A stretch of DNA of 47,562 bases from assembly GCF_003933735.1 (NCBI RefSeq), contig NZ_RSED01000012.1, positions 1 through 47,562 of the forward strand. The letters run 5' to 3'. Origin of the DNA: Aquabacterium soli (GTDB taxonomy: Bacteria > Pseudomonadota > Gammaproteobacteria > Burkholderiales > Burkholderiaceae_C). A program made the translations under genes and the position numbers. Shown one piece after another: positions 26,494 through 35,117 of the stretch. The first letter of the stretch is position 1; each line of letters starts with the position of its first letter. The notes beneath the pieces were generated by a model. The model had not been told where the DNA came from, ran no database searches, and saw only the letters and a program-made list of their open reading frames with translations.

Positions 26494-27206
26494 GGCCGCC
26501 CTCCCTCGTCCCAGGAGCTGGCTGCGCGCAGCAGGCGCTCCAGATCCTTCTGCACCTTGCGCGGCTCGGCATTGACGGGAAAGCGCATCATCCAGTCGCC
26601 CCGCGGGTCGACCAGGTACCAGTGGTCTTCCAGCGCATGGCCCGTGTCGGCCTGCAGCCAGCGCACCAGGTCATCGCGCTTGGCCCGCAGCACCGTGGCA
26701 CCGTGCATCGCAGACGCCAGCGCGGGCCGCATCGGCCGGGCATCGTCGATCAGCCACACGCGGTCGACCTTGTCCTTTTCCTTGCCCAGCACCTCGCGCA
26801 CCTGGCGCTGCCAGTAGAGGTGCTTCTCGCAGCGCGCGTCGCAGTCGCCGCCGCCCACGGTCAGCAGGAGCCACTGCCCTTTGAGCGCGGTCGTGGACAC
26901 GGCCAGACCGTTCAGATCGGTCAAAGGCAGCGCATCCGACGCCGGCAGGGGACGCGGCGGGATGATGAGCACGCCGTGGTTGGTGCGGCTTTCCGGACGG
27001 ATCACGTAGTAGGTGATGTACGACGCGATCACGGGAGCCGCACACACCGCCAGCACCAGCAGCATCTTGAGCCTGCCCTGCAAGGTGCGCTGCGCCTGCG
27101 CGGGGTCGGGCAGGCTGTGCACACTCAGTTGCACCAGCGGGCTGTCCGGCGGGGCCGTCGGGGCGGCTTCGGGCTCGGGCGGTCGGGACGACAGGGTTGA
27201 GCTCAT
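26490..27206 (-). CDS. Membrane-anchored SCO-like protein of the oxidase locus
   Basis: 238 aa, start at 27206. A cytoplasmic Pro-rich N-terminus is followed by one transmembrane helix (about 47-68: LKMLLVLAVCAAPVIASYITYY) and a periplasmic domain that looks like a thioredoxin/SCO fold. It contains CDARC (C122, C126), a CxxxC pair placed as in SCO1, and EDHWYLVDPRGD (H195), which lines up with the SCO1 copper His region (DHTAGSYVFDPQG). In related genomes this position usually carries an unnamed transmembrane protein. A second copper chaperone or a thiol reductase for CuA assembly is likely but unproven. It lies between the surf1 gene and ctaA. Confidence 0.75.
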   Translation of the reverse strand: MSSTLSSRPPEPEAAPTAPPDSPLVQLSVHSLPDPAQAQRTLQGRLKMLLVLAVCAAPVIASYITYYVIRPESRTNHGVLIIPPRPLPASDALPLTDLNGLAVSTTALKGQWLLLTVGGGDCDARCEKHLYWQRQVREVLGKEKDKVDRVWLIDDARPMRPALASAMHGATVLRAKRDDLVRWLQADTGHALEDHWYLVDPRGDWMMRFPVNAEPRKVQKDLERLLRAASSWDEGGRP

Positions 27207-27216
27207 CTCGGGCTTT

Positions 27217-27993
27217 TCATGCGGATCCAGGCTGGCGCCGCCGCCGAGGCCTGATCCACTGGAACCACACATACAACACCACCATGGCCCCAGCCATGGC
27301 GAACCATTGGGCGGCATAGGCCTGGTGGCGTCCCACATCCAGGGTCGGCCGCCACCACTCGCGCAGCAGCCCGGTACCGCCCGGCGGCGACGGAACCTCG
27401 TCGCCCTCCTGCTGGATGCTGCCCGGGCGCAGAGCTTCGCCCCATTCCTGGGACAGCGCGGCCAAACCGACATTCTGACGCACGGCACCGGGCTGCGCTG
27501 CGCCCGGGTCTCCCAGCTCCATCAGCTTTGATGGGGCGGCCACCAGCCGGCCGTGGACCAGCACCTCGCCGCCCACCGGTGGCAAGGGAGGCACGCGGGT
27601 GCGGTCACGTGGATCACGCGGCACCCAACCCCGCTGCACCAGCACCGTGGCGGCGCAGGCGCCGCCCTGGTCCACGGGTACGCTCAGGCGCAACGGCGTC
27701 AGCACGAACAGCCCGACACGGCCCGCCATGGGCCGGTTGTCCAGCCACACAGTGCGTTCGTTGAGCCAATGCCCGCGCAGTTCCACACGCCGCTGCAGCT
27801 GCCCAGTCCACACTGATTCAGCACACGGCAGCGTCGCGTTGTCCAGCGCGGCCAGTTGGCCATGCGCCTCGATGGTGTCGTGCAGGGCCTGCTTGGCCGC
27901 GGCACGGCGCAACTGCCACTGCCCCAGGGACGCGGTCACGCCCACCCCCACCAGGGTGGCCAACAGAACGATCAAAGGCCGGGAAGCGCGCAT
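27217..27993 (-). CDS. SURF1 family cytochrome oxidase assembly protein
   Basis: 258 aa with the SURF1 layout: one transmembrane helix at each end (PLIVLLATLVGVGVTASLG and QWFAMAGAMVVLYVWFQW) and a periplasmic domain between. Family motifs are LGQWQLRRAAAKQAL, RRVELRGHW, VWLDNRPMAGRVG, VLVQRGWVPRD and HQAYAAQWF. SURF1 proteins help insert heme A into subunit I. The start at 27993 follows the family; the frame is open upstream. It is divergent from the small DUF2909 gene (54 bases) and starts the surf1-SCO-like-ctaA-ctaB-sco1 run. Confidence 0.93.
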   Translation of the reverse strand: MRASRPLIVLLATLVGVGVTASLGQWQLRRAAAKQALHDTIEAHGQLAALDNATLPCAESVWTGQLQRRVELRGHWLNERTVWLDNRPMAGRVGLFVLTPLRLSVPVDQGGACAATVLVQRGWVPRDPRDRTRVPPLPPVGGEVLVHGRLVAAPSKLMELGDPGAAQPGAVRQNVGLAALSQEWGEALRPGSIQQEGDEVPSPPGGTGLLREWWRPTLDVGRHQAYAAQWFAMAGAMVVLYVWFQWIRPRRRRQPGSA

Positions 27994-28047
27994 GGGTGGG
28001 AAAGAACGCAGCAAGGCCGGCGCCACACGGCCGGATAATCCATCAAC

Positions 28048-28269
28048 ATGAAAATCGTCCTCATTGTCGCGCTGATCGCCATCGTGGGTGCCCTGGGCCT
28101 GGCAGGCCGGGCCATGCTGCAGGATGGCCGCAACGGCGCGCCCAAGAGCAACCGCATGGTGCGCGCCCTGGCTTGGCGCGTGGGCCTGTCGGTGGCGCTG
28201 TTCCTGTTCATCCTGCTGGCCCATCACCTGGGCTGGATCCAGCCCACCGGCATCGCCGTGGGCCGCTGA
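28048..28269 (+). CDS. Small twin-transmembrane protein (DUF2909)
   Basis: 73 aa with two helices (IVLIVALIAIVGALGLAG and VGLSVALFLFILLAHHLGW) joined by a short basic loop (QDGRNGAPKSNRMVRALAWR). It matches the DUF2909 twin-transmembrane family, regularly found inside proteobacterial oxidase loci but with no known function. It is the only plus-strand gene in the oxidase region, between surf1 and coxC. A GATAAT box (28034-28039) lies 8 bases before the ATG, so its transcript may be leaderless. Confidence 0.85.
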   Translation: MKIVLIVALIAIVGALGLAGRAMLQDGRNGAPKSNRMVRALAWRVGLSVALFLFILLAHHLGWIQPTGIAVGR

Positions 28270-28294
28270 GCACGAGGCCGACCGGGCCACCAGC

Positions 28295-28328
28295 AAAAAG
28301 CCCCGGCACCTGCACAGGTCACCGGGGC
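28295..28328 (-). terminator. Rho-independent terminator after coxC
   Basis: On the minus strand, a GCCCCGG/CCGGGGC stem (28300-28328) encloses an inner ACCTG/CAGGT stem and is followed by TTTTT (28295-28299). It sits 23 bases past the coxC stop, separating the structural oxidase genes from the surf1-sco1 run. It could also serve the convergent DUF2909 transcript, but there is no T-run on that strand. Confidence 0.85.
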
Positions 28329-28351
28329 CTTGAAGGCAAGGGCCCGCGGGC

Positions 28352-29236
28352 TCAGGTCCAGTAGACGATCACGTACAGGCCCAGCCACACCACGTCCACG
28401 AAGTGCCAGTACCAGGCGGCACCTTCGAAGCCGAAGTGCTTCTCGGGCGTGAAGTGCCCCTTGTGCAGGCGCAGCGTGATGAACAGCAGCATCAGCATGC
28501 CCACGAACACGTGGAAGCCGTGAAAGCCGGTCAGCATGAAGAAGGTCGAGCCGTAGATGCCGGACGTGAGCTTGAGGTTGAGGTGGTGATAGGCCTCGTA
28601 GTACTCATAGCCCTGGCAGATCACGAAGGCCAGGCCCAGCAGCACGGTGGCCCACATGAAGGCGATGGTCTTGCCACGGTGGTTCTCGCGCAGCGCATGG
28701 TGGGCGATGGTGAGGGTCACACCCGAGGTCAGCAGCAGCGCCGTGTTGATCGTGGGCAGGGGCCAGGGGCCCATCGTGCGGAAGGGCTCGACCACCCCGG
28801 CCGGCGACGCCGTGGCACCGGCCACCACCGAGGGCCACACCGCCTTGAAGTCAGGCCACAGCAAGGCGTTGTCGATGCTGCCCAACTCAGGGATGGTGTA
28901 CAGGCGAGACCAGAACAAGGCCCCGAAGAACGCGCCGAAGAACATCACCTCCGAAAAGATGAACCAGGCCATGCTCCAGCGGAAAGACACGTCGATCCGC
29001 TCGCCATACAGGCCGGATTCGCTCTCGTGGATCGCATCGGAGAACCACTGCTTGAGCACGAACAGCCAGCCCAGCAGGCCGGCCGCCACTGAATACGGGG
29101 CCCAGCTCGCGCCGTTGACCCATTGCCCTGCCCCCAGCACCACGAAGAACAGCGCGAAGGCCGCCATCAACGGGTGCCTGGACGGCCCCGGCACGAAGTA
29201 GTAAGGGGTCTGCCCCTTGGGAATCGCTGCGGACAT
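28352..29236 (-). CDS. ctaE: Cytochrome c oxidase subunit III
   Basis: 294 aa, seven helices. Typical blocks are YYFVPGPSRHPLMAAFALFF, WSMAWFIFSEVMFFGAFFGA (with the conserved Glu in the SEVMFF segment), LLTSGVTLTIAHHALRE, YEYYEAYHHL, GIYGSTFFMLTGFHGFHVFVG and AAWYWHFVDVVWLGLYV. Subunit III stabilises proton uptake and the binuclear centre. It lies 59 bases after the DUF2970 gene and is followed by a terminator, so it is the last gene of the coxB-coxA-cox11-coxC transcript. Confidence 0.97.
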   Translation of the reverse strand: MSAAIPKGQTPYYFVPGPSRHPLMAAFALFFVVLGAGQWVNGASWAPYSVAAGLLGWLFVLKQWFSDAIHESESGLYGERIDVSFRWSMAWFIFSEVMFFGAFFGALFWSRLYTIPELGSIDNALLWPDFKAVWPSVVAGATASPAGVVEPFRTMGPWPLPTINTALLLTSGVTLTIAHHALRENHRGKTIAFMWATVLLGLAFVICQGYEYYEAYHHLNLKLTSGIYGSTFFMLTGFHGFHVFVGMLMLLFITLRLHKGHFTPEKHFGFEGAAWYWHFVDVVWLGLYVIVYWT

Positions 29237-29295
29237 ACGCTCTCCTTGTTATTGCAGCCACGTTGACGTGGCGCTGACCTTCATCACACCCGGCC

Positions 29296-29547
29296 TCATG
29301 CCGCCACCCCGCTGCGGACCACCCAGCGCACCAGGAACACCAGCGCCACCACAAACCCCACACCCGCCAGCAGCCCGGCCACGATCAGGTGGACGGGGTT
29401 GAGCCGGGCCAGGTCATCGGCGTGGTCCTTCGACTTGCGCACACCGAAGAACGACCAGGCCACGGCCTTGAGCGTGCCGACAAACGAGCCCTTGCGGGCC
29501 ACGGCGTCGCGCAGGCTGCCATCGGTGCCAGGCTTGCTGCGGCTCAT
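29296..29547 (-). CDS. DUF2970 small membrane protein
   Basis: 83 aa. A basic, soluble first half (GTLKAVAWSFFGVRKSKDHADDLARLNP) and one transmembrane helix (VHLIVAGLLAGVGFVVALVFLVRWVV) match DUF2970, a family found beside cox11 and coxC in betaproteobacteria. The conserved AWSFFGVRK segment is the family's hallmark. The function is unknown; an assembly or membrane-tethering role in the oxidase is inferred from its constant location. Its ATG overlaps the stop of cox11 by 4 bases. Confidence 0.85.
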   Translation of the reverse strand: MSRSKPGTDGSLRDAVARKGSFVGTLKAVAWSFFGVRKSKDHADDLARLNPVHLIVAGLLAGVGFVVALVFLVRWVVRSGVAA

Positions 29548-30143
29548 GAGCGCCCCCCAAGCTGCCCGACAGGCGCTGGCGGCACCTTGCCGCCCACCTC
29601 GAAGAAGGTGTAGGACAAGGTGATGGTCTTCACATCACGGGGCAATTTCGGATCGATCACGAACACCACCGGCCAGCGCTTGGATTCACCAGGCTGCAAG
29701 GTGTACTCATTGAAGCAGAAGCACTCGAGCTTGTTGAAATGCGCCGTGGACTGCTTGGGCGCATAGCTGGGAATGGCCTGGGCCGACATGACCCGGTTCT
29801 GATCGTTGCGGAACTCGTAGACCACGGTGTTGAGCTGGCCCGGGTGCACCTGCAGCGACCGTACTTCGGGCTTGAAGCTCCAGGGCCCACGGGCATTGGC
29901 ATCGAACTCGACCGTGATGGTGCGCGAGGTGTCCACCTGCGTGTTGGGCCGGGCGCGAGAGGCCGTGCCCGGCACTTCGCGCTCGGCCAGGGACAGCACG
30001 TTGATCCCCAGGGCCGCGCAGATGGCACGGTACATGGGCACCATGGCGTAGCCGAAGCCAAACATCACCGCCACGATCACCACCAGCTTGAAGACCATCT
30101 GCAGATGGCCGTGGCGGGGATCCGTTTGGACGGCGGCGCTCAT
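29544..30143 (-). CDS. ctaG: Cytochrome c oxidase assembly protein Cox11 (CtaG)
   Basis: 199 aa. One N-terminal helix (LVVIVAVMFGFGYAMVPMY) anchors a periplasmic Ig-like domain. The copper-binding motif CFCF (C141, C143) and the surrounding HFNKLECFCFNEYTLQPGE are diagnostic of Cox11, which donates copper to the CuB site of subunit I. VDTSRTITVEFDANARGPWSF is the conserved entry strand. It overlaps the preceding 47-aa gene by 4 bases and the DUF2970 gene by 4 bases, so the three are translationally coupled. Confidence 0.97.
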   Translation of the reverse strand: MSAAVQTDPRHGHLQMVFKLVVIVAVMFGFGYAMVPMYRAICAALGINVLSLAEREVPGTASRARPNTQVDTSRTITVEFDANARGPWSFKPEVRSLQVHPGQLNTVVYEFRNDQNRVMSAQAIPSYAPKQSTAHFNKLECFCFNEYTLQPGESKRWPVVFVIDPKLPRDVKTITLSYTFFEVGGKVPPAPVGQLGGRS

Positions 30144-30283
30144 GGGTGCGACAGCAGAACGATCTTGGCCACGAAGCCCACCAGGAAGGTGGCCACGATG
30201 GACACCAGCACCAGCGCCAGCCGCAGGTTCTTGCGGCGCAATGCTTCTGCGCGCTGGGCTGCGGGGATGGCGGGCTGGCTCAT
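30140..30283 (-). CDS. Cytochrome oxidase small assembly protein
   Basis: A 47-aa protein that is easily missed. A polar N-terminus with RAEALRRKNLRLA is followed by a single helix (LVLVSIVATFLVGFVAKIVLL) and ends SHP. Proteins of this size and sequence are annotated as small oxidase assembly proteins between coxA and cox11 in Burkholderiales. The start at 30283 (MSQPAIP) lies 13 bases after coxA; the frame is open upstream, but only by overlapping coxA. Its stop overlaps the cox11 ATG. The mechanism is unknown. Confidence 0.8.
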   Translation of the reverse strand: MSQPAIPAAQRAEALRRKNLRLALVLVSIVATFLVGFVAKIVLLSHP

Positions 30284-30296
30284 CGGGGGGCTTTCG

Positions 30297-31925
30297 TCAT
30301 TCGGCCACGATGCGGGTGGCGGTGGCATCCAGCTTGGGCGGGTTCTCGAAGGTGTGGAACGGGGCCGGCGACGGCACTTCCCACTCCAGGCCTTCGGCGC
30401 CTTCCCAGGGGCGCTGCGGCGCTTTCTCGCCCTTGCCCAGCATGGCCGGCAGCATCACCACGAAGAAGAACAGGAACTGCGTGATGCCGAACACGAAGGC
30501 GCCGATGGAGGCAATTTCGTTGAAATCGGCGAACTGCATCGGGTAGTCGGCATAGCGGCGCGGCATGCCCGCCAGCCCCAGGAAGTGCATCGGGAAGAAG
30601 GTGACGTTGAAGCTGATGATCGACAGCCAGAAATGCAGCTTGCCCTTCCACTCGGGGATCATCACGCCCGTCCACTTGGGGCCCCAGTAGTACACGGCGC
30701 CATACAGCGCGAACAGCGAACCGGCCACCAGCACGTAGTGGAAGTGAGCCACCACGTAGTAGGTGTCCTGCAGCTGGATGTCGATCGGTGCCACCGACAG
30801 GATCAGGCCCGTGAAGCCGCCCATCGTGAACACGAAGATGAAGCCCACGGCCCACAGCATGGGGGTCTCGAAGGTCATGGAGCCGCGCCACATGGTCGCG
30901 ATCCAGTTGAAGACCTTCACGCCCGTGGGCACCGAGATGAGCATGGTCGCGTACATGAAGAACAGCTGGCCCGTGACCGGCATGCCGGTGGCGAACATGT
31001 GGTGCGCCCACACGATGAAGCTCAGGATGGCGATGGAGGCCGTGGCGTACACCATCGAGGTGTAGCCGAACAGGCGCTTGCGCGCGAAGGCCGGCACGAT
31101 CTGGCTCACGATGCCGAAGGCCGGCAGGATCATGATGTAGACCTCGGGGTGGCCGAAGAACCAGAAGATGTGCTGGTACATCACCGGGTCGCCGCCGCCG
31201 GCGGGGTTGAAGAAGCTGGTGCCGAAGTGGCGGTCGGTCAGCGTCATCGTGATGGCGCCGGCCAGCACGGGCATCACTGCGATCAGCAGGTAGGCGGTGA
31301 TCAGCCAGGTCCAGGCGAACATCGGCATCTTCATCAGCGTCATGCCGGGGGCGCGCATGTTGAGGATAGTCACGATGATGTTGATCGAACCCATGATGGA
31401 GCTGGCGCCCAGGATGTGCATCGCGAAGATGCCGGCGTCCATCGAGGGGCCCATCTGCAGGGTCAGCGGGGCGTAGAGCGTCCAGCCGGCGGCGGGCGCG
31501 CCACCGGGCATGAAGAACGAGGCCACCAGCAGGATGGCCGCCGGGATCATCAGCCAGAAACTGAAGTTGTTCATGCGCGCAAAGGCCATGTCCGACGCGC
31601 CGATCTGCAGCGGGATCATCCAGTTGGCCAGGCCCACGAAGGCCGGCATGATCGCGCCGAACACCATGATGATGCCGTGCATGGTGGTGAGCTGGTTGAA
31701 CAGCTCGGGGTTGACCAACTGCAGGCCAGGCTTGAACAGCTCGGCACGGATGCCCAGGGCCAGCGCTCCGCCGATCATCAGCATCGTGAACGAGAACAGC
31801 AGGTACAGGGTACCGATGTCCTTGTGGTTGGTCGCGAACATCCAGCGCCGCCACCCATGGGGGTGGTCATGCGAATGGTCGTCGTGTCCGTGGGCGTGAC
31901 CGCCGTGATCCATCACCGCACTCAT
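30297..31925 (-). CDS. ctaD: Cytochrome c oxidase subunit I (aa3, type A heme-copper oxidase)
   Basis: 542 aa, 12 helices. Heme a ligands are H83 (TTMHG) and H396; heme a3 ligand is H394 (AHFHY); CuB ligands are H259, H308 and H309. GHPEVYI gives E261 and the cross-linked Y263, placing it in the A1 class. The first 23 residues contain eight histidines with aspartates ([18 protein letters not shown]), an unusual metal-binding-like tail before the conserved [14 protein letters not shown]. The gene lies 59 bases after coxB and 13 bases before the 47-aa assembly gene. Confidence 0.98.
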   Translation of the reverse strand: MSAVMDHGGHAHGHDDHSHDHPHGWRRWMFATNHKDIGTLYLLFSFTMLMIGGALALGIRAELFKPGLQLVNPELFNQLTTMHGIIMVFGAIMPAFVGLANWMIPLQIGASDMAFARMNNFSFWLMIPAAILLVASFFMPGGAPAAGWTLYAPLTLQMGPSMDAGIFAMHILGASSIMGSINIIVTILNMRAPGMTLMKMPMFAWTWLITAYLLIAVMPVLAGAITMTLTDRHFGTSFFNPAGGGDPVMYQHIFWFFGHPEVYIMILPAFGIVSQIVPAFARKRLFGYTSMVYATASIAILSFIVWAHHMFATGMPVTGQLFFMYATMLISVPTGVKVFNWIATMWRGSMTFETPMLWAVGFIFVFTMGGFTGLILSVAPIDIQLQDTYYVVAHFHYVLVAGSLFALYGAVYYWGPKWTGVMIPEWKGKLHFWLSIISFNVTFFPMHFLGLAGMPRRYADYPMQFADFNEIASIGAFVFGITQFLFFFVVMLPAMLGKGEKAPQRPWEGAEGLEWEVPSPAPFHTFENPPKLDATATRIVAE

Positions 31926-31984
31926 CTTGGAATCCTTTCAGAATCTTGGTAGCCGTGGCCGCCTGGGCAGCGCACGGTGCTGGA

Positions 31985-33172
31985 TCATTTGCCGCGCTGC
32001 GCCAGCACTTCGGCCGGCTGCACGATCTGGCCTGTCTTGTTGGACCAGTGGTTCTTGGTGAAGGTGACCACCGCGGCGATCTCGGTGTCGGAGAGCTGGC
32101 GCCAGGCCGGCATGGCGTTGTTCTGGCCATTGAGCACGATGTGGACCTGCTTGGCCTTGTCGGCATCGAGCACCACGGCAGCGGCGTCCAGCGGCTTGAT
32201 GGCGCCGCCCCCCTTGCCGTTCTCGTGGTGGCAGACCGCGCAGTTCGCGGCATAGACCTTCTGGCCACGGGCCACCAGGTCTTCGAGCGTCCAGACCTTG
32301 CTCGGGTCATCTGCCTTGGCGGCCTGGGCCTTGAGCTTGCCCTCGGCCCACTTGGCGTAGTCGTCTTCGGACAGCACCTTCACGTGGATGGGCATGTAGG
32401 CGTGCTCCTTGCCGCACAGCTCGGCGCACTGCCCGTAGAAATCACCGGTCTTCTCGGCGCGGAACCAGGTGTCGCGCACGAAGCCGGGGATGGCATCTTG
32501 CTTGATGCCGAAGGCCGGCACCATGAAGGAGTGGATCACGTCGTTGGCCGTGGTGATGATGCGCACCTTCTTCTGCACGGGCACCACCAGCGGCTCGTCG
32601 ACCTTGAGCAGGTAGTTGTCGCCCTGGGGCGTGCCGGCATCGGACAGGGCGCGCTGCGATGCGTCGAGCGTGGAGATCAGCTGAATGCCCTCGCCTTCGC
32701 CCTTGAGGTAGTCGTAGCCCCACTTCCACTGGTAGCCCGTGGCCTTGATGGTGAGGTCGGCGTTGGTGGTGTCCTTCATGGCCACCACGGCCTTGGTGGC
32801 GGGCAACGCCATTCCGATCACGATCAGGAAGGGGATGATCGTCCAGACGATCTCGACCGTGGTTGATTCATGGAAGCTGGCCGACTTGGCGCCCTTGGAT
32901 TTGCGGTGCGCGAAGATCGAATAGAACATCACGCCGAACACGCCGACGAAGATGACGCCGCAGATCCACAGCATCATCACGTGCAGGTCCTGCTGCTCCG
33001 ACGCGATCTTGGTGACCGGCGGGTGCAGATCGTACTGAAGCACCGCCGGGCCGCCCGGCAGGTCACGAACCACCTGTTCGGCCCGCACACCCAGCGACAA
33101 GGCAGCCATCGACAGCAGGGCCACCAGTTGCCGTGGACGTCGGGCAAGAAGCAGCGAACGGAAGTGGTTCAT
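31985..33172 (-). CDS. ctaC: Cytochrome c oxidase subunit II with fused cytochrome c domain
   Basis: 395 aa. A signal peptide (LLSMAALSLGVRA) is followed by two helices (about 66-87 and 109-130), the CuA domain (H214, C249, E251, C253, H257, M260 in QCAELCGKEHAYM) and a C-terminal cytochrome c domain with CAVCH (C311, C314, H315) and a likely axial Met at 354 (NNAMPAW). The fused heme domain makes this a caa3-type enzyme. It begins 50 bases after the DUF2244 gene. There is a clear Lys/Ala-rich linker (residues 279-290) between the two periplasmic domains. Confidence 0.97.
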   Translation of the reverse strand: MNHFRSLLLARRPRQLVALLSMAALSLGVRAEQVVRDLPGGPAVLQYDLHPPVTKIASEQQDLHVMMLWICGVIFVGVFGVMFYSIFAHRKSKGAKSASFHESTTVEIVWTIIPFLIVIGMALPATKAVVAMKDTTNADLTIKATGYQWKWGYDYLKGEGEGIQLISTLDASQRALSDAGTPQGDNYLLKVDEPLVVPVQKKVRIITTANDVIHSFMVPAFGIKQDAIPGFVRDTWFRAEKTGDFYGQCAELCGKEHAYMPIHVKVLSEDDYAKWAEGKLKAQAAKADDPSKVWTLEDLVARGQKVYAANCAVCHHENGKGGGAIKPLDAAAVVLDADKAKQVHIVLNGQNNAMPAWRQLSDTEIAAVVTFTKNHWSNKTGQIVQPAEVLAQRGK

Positions 33173-33222
33173 GGTTTCGTGTCTTTGCTCTGTTTATGCG
33201 GGCGGGGCGGATCGGATGCGCG

Positions 33223-33822
33223 TCAGGACGGTTGAGGCTCGCGGGATTCGAGCTGGCGCAGCGCCCAGCGGAACTCTTCGGCCAGTTGACGTCGCAACCC
33301 GGGCTGCACGTGACGGCCGATGTCGACCGTCCGTCCATGGCCGGACAAGCGAATGAGGGAGCCATCATGGCGCTGGGGCTCGACCCTCAGCCATCGGGGA
33401 TTGAAGTCCACGGACTGCAGGCGGCCGCCATTGTGACACTCCACCCGGACCAGGTCGGCGCTCAGGCCGATGAACTCGCGGTCGGCCGCATGGCGGGCGT
33501 AGACCAGCATCGCGGCGCCCAGGGCCGTGAGTTCGATGAAGGCGAACGGCAGCACGTAGACCGCGCCGATCAGCCAGAAGCTGCCGGCCACCGTGAGCGA
33601 CAGCAGGCAGATGGCCAGGTAGGCGTTGAGCAGTTGGCGCGGTGTCAGGGCGCAGTTGCGCTTGAGCAGCCATTCGGCCTGCCATCCACCGCCGGGAGCG
33701 GCGTCGCCGGAGCCCTCTCCCGGGGCAGACGCCTGGGGGAAAGAATCGCGCGGTGATTTCCAGACCCCCAACCGCAGGGCTTGAGAGGGCAAGAGAGATC
33801 CTTGTGACAAGGCGGCAGGCAT
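33223..33822 (-). CDS. DUF2244 membrane protein at the head of the oxidase operon
   Basis: 199 aa from ATG 33822. After a ~45-residue low-complexity N-terminus come WLLKRNCALTPRQLL, two helices (about 67-85 and 88-110: LAICLLSLTVAGSFWLIGA, VLPFAFIELTALGAAMLVYA), and a soluble C-terminal domain (REFIGLSADLVRVE, WLRVEPQRHDG, VDIGRHVQPGLRRQLAEEF). This is the DUF2244 architecture, a family often adjacent to subunit II genes and of unknown function. The start is uncertain because the frame is open to 33888. A promoter lies at 33956-33984, giving a leader of about 130 bases. Confidence 0.82.
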   Translation of the reverse strand: MPAALSQGSLLPSQALRLGVWKSPRDSFPQASAPGEGSGDAAPGGGWQAEWLLKRNCALTPRQLLNAYLAICLLSLTVAGSFWLIGAVYVLPFAFIELTALGAAMLVYARHAADREFIGLSADLVRVECHNGGRLQSVDFNPRWLRVEPQRHDGSLIRLSGHGRTVDIGRHVQPGLRRQLAEEFRWALRQLESREPQPS

Positions 33823-33955
33823 GAAGCCGAAACTCCGTCTCCCGGGGGGACTGTCCTGGCACGCCTGCCGGCGCGGCCCACGGAACACCGGGACGTTGAA
33901 ATCAAACTCGAGATCCGCGCGGCGAAATAGCCACGCTCGACCACTTCCTCAAATC

Positions 33956-33984
33956 ATTCTAGGCATGGGCTTGTGATGCCTCAA
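33956..33984 (-). promoter_or_regulatory. Candidate promoter of the cytochrome oxidase operon
   Basis: On the minus strand, TTGAGG (33979-33984), exactly 17 bases, then TAGAAT (33956-33961). The spacer carries an AGGCAT / ATGCCT inverted repeat (33961-33966 and 33976-33981), and a TAGGC-AC-GCCTA palindrome (33997-34008) lies just upstream of the -35. The region is clearly less GC-rich than its surroundings. The 288-base gap 33823-34110 holds this promoter and no gene that I can support. Confidence 0.65.
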
Positions 33985-34110
33985 GTCCCAATATTGTAGG
34001 CACGCCTAAGGCTTACCCTCGGATGACGTGTATTCCCATCAGCCATGCCCACAGCGGAAAATGACCGGAAAACCGGCATGCGACCGAATAGACGATCAAT
34101 TCGATCGGGT

Positions 34111-35049
34111 TCAGCCCGGCTTGCCCCCCGCCTTGATCAGGCGTTTCATGTCCCCCAGTGACACGCGCGTCTCTTCGGCCAGCGGCACCTTGGGCAGGGG
34201 TTTGATGGCGTGGCCGTACACCACCTCCACCGTGAGGCGCAGGCGGCCGTCAGGCCCTCGCAGGTGCTGGTTCAGCACCTCGATCAGCCGTCCGCGCCAC
34301 CGGGGCGTGCGCAGGCCGGCGAACCGGCCCCAGGCCACATTGCCGCCCCAGGTGCGAAGTTCGGCCAGCATCGAGGTGGCGTCGGCCCAGGTCAGGGTCA
34401 ACCGTTCCATGTCCATGACCGGGTCCAGGAAGCCCGCCTTGACCATCGCGTCGCCCAGGTCGTGCATGTCGATGAAGTTGATGGTGGGCAGCGGCCAGCC
34501 CAGCTCACGGTAAACGGCACGCAGCTCGCGCGCGGTGTCAGGGCCCAGTCCGGAGCACATCAGGAAACCGTTGATGGTCAGCGCGCCATGCCAGGCCTTG
34601 AGCGCGCCATCCAGATCGGCCTGCGCATGCAGGGCCATGTTGGCCCACAGCAAGCCTGCCCCATCGGCCGGCCAGGCATCGGGCCAGGGCTGCCCCTGGC
34701 TCACCACGGGCGGGGTGGATTTTTTCCAGGCCTGCCACCAGGGGCGCGCATGGCCTGCCACCCAGATCTGCCGCGACCGTTCGGCCAAAGCCTCGGTGGG
34801 CTCCAGCACCCACCGCCGCGCCTGGGGGTAGCGCTGGGCGACCAGATCGGCCCCGGTGCCCAGGAAGGCACCCCAATCCACCCAATCCTTGGGCGTCAGG
34901 CGGATGGCATCGAGCTTGTCGGCCAGGCGGCGGCCCACTTCCTCGTGCAACCAGGCCGGTTGCGGCAGCGCAGCCAGGCGGGATATCTGGCGGTTCAGCG
35001 CGGCAGGCTGGGGTGCCACGGGCTCGGGACGGGGGGCTTCGGAGGGCAT
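34111..35049 (-). CDS. BioC-like SAM-dependent methyltransferase
   Basis: 312 aa from ATG 35049. An N-terminal stretch RQISRLAALPQPAWLHEEVGRRLADKLDAI resembles the start of BioC proteins (malonyl-ACP O-methyltransferase of biotin synthesis), and MHDLGDAMVKAGFLDPVMDMERLTL is the characteristic BioC-type segment. The SAM glycine loop is degenerate (VDWGAFLGTGADLVAQ instead of LDLGCGTG). In Burkholderiales such proteins, next to comF, are often annotated as biotin synthesis methyltransferases. No other bio gene is in the window. A methyltransferase fold is likely; the BioC role is less certain. Confidence 0.68.
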   Translation of the reverse strand: MPSEAPRPEPVAPQPAALNRQISRLAALPQPAWLHEEVGRRLADKLDAIRLTPKDWVDWGAFLGTGADLVAQRYPQARRWVLEPTEALAERSRQIWVAGHARPWWQAWKKSTPPVVSQGQPWPDAWPADGAGLLWANMALHAQADLDGALKAWHGALTINGFLMCSGLGPDTARELRAVYRELGWPLPTINFIDMHDLGDAMVKAGFLDPVMDMERLTLTWADATSMLAELRTWGGNVAWGRFAGLRTPRWRGRLIEVLNQHLRGPDGRLRLTVEVVYGHAIKPLPKVPLAEETRVSLGDMKRLIKAGGKPG

Positions 35050-35117
35050 GGGAAAGGGGACGTTCAGGCGCTCGGCACGCCCCCATCGGGGCGATGGTGG
35101 GGGCCGGGGCGCCTGAG

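Noticed and set aside
29739..31952. A 737-codon open frame opposite cox11 and coxA
   Set aside because: It spans two real genes and their gap, with His/Gly/Asp/Arg-rich text and no recognisable domain.
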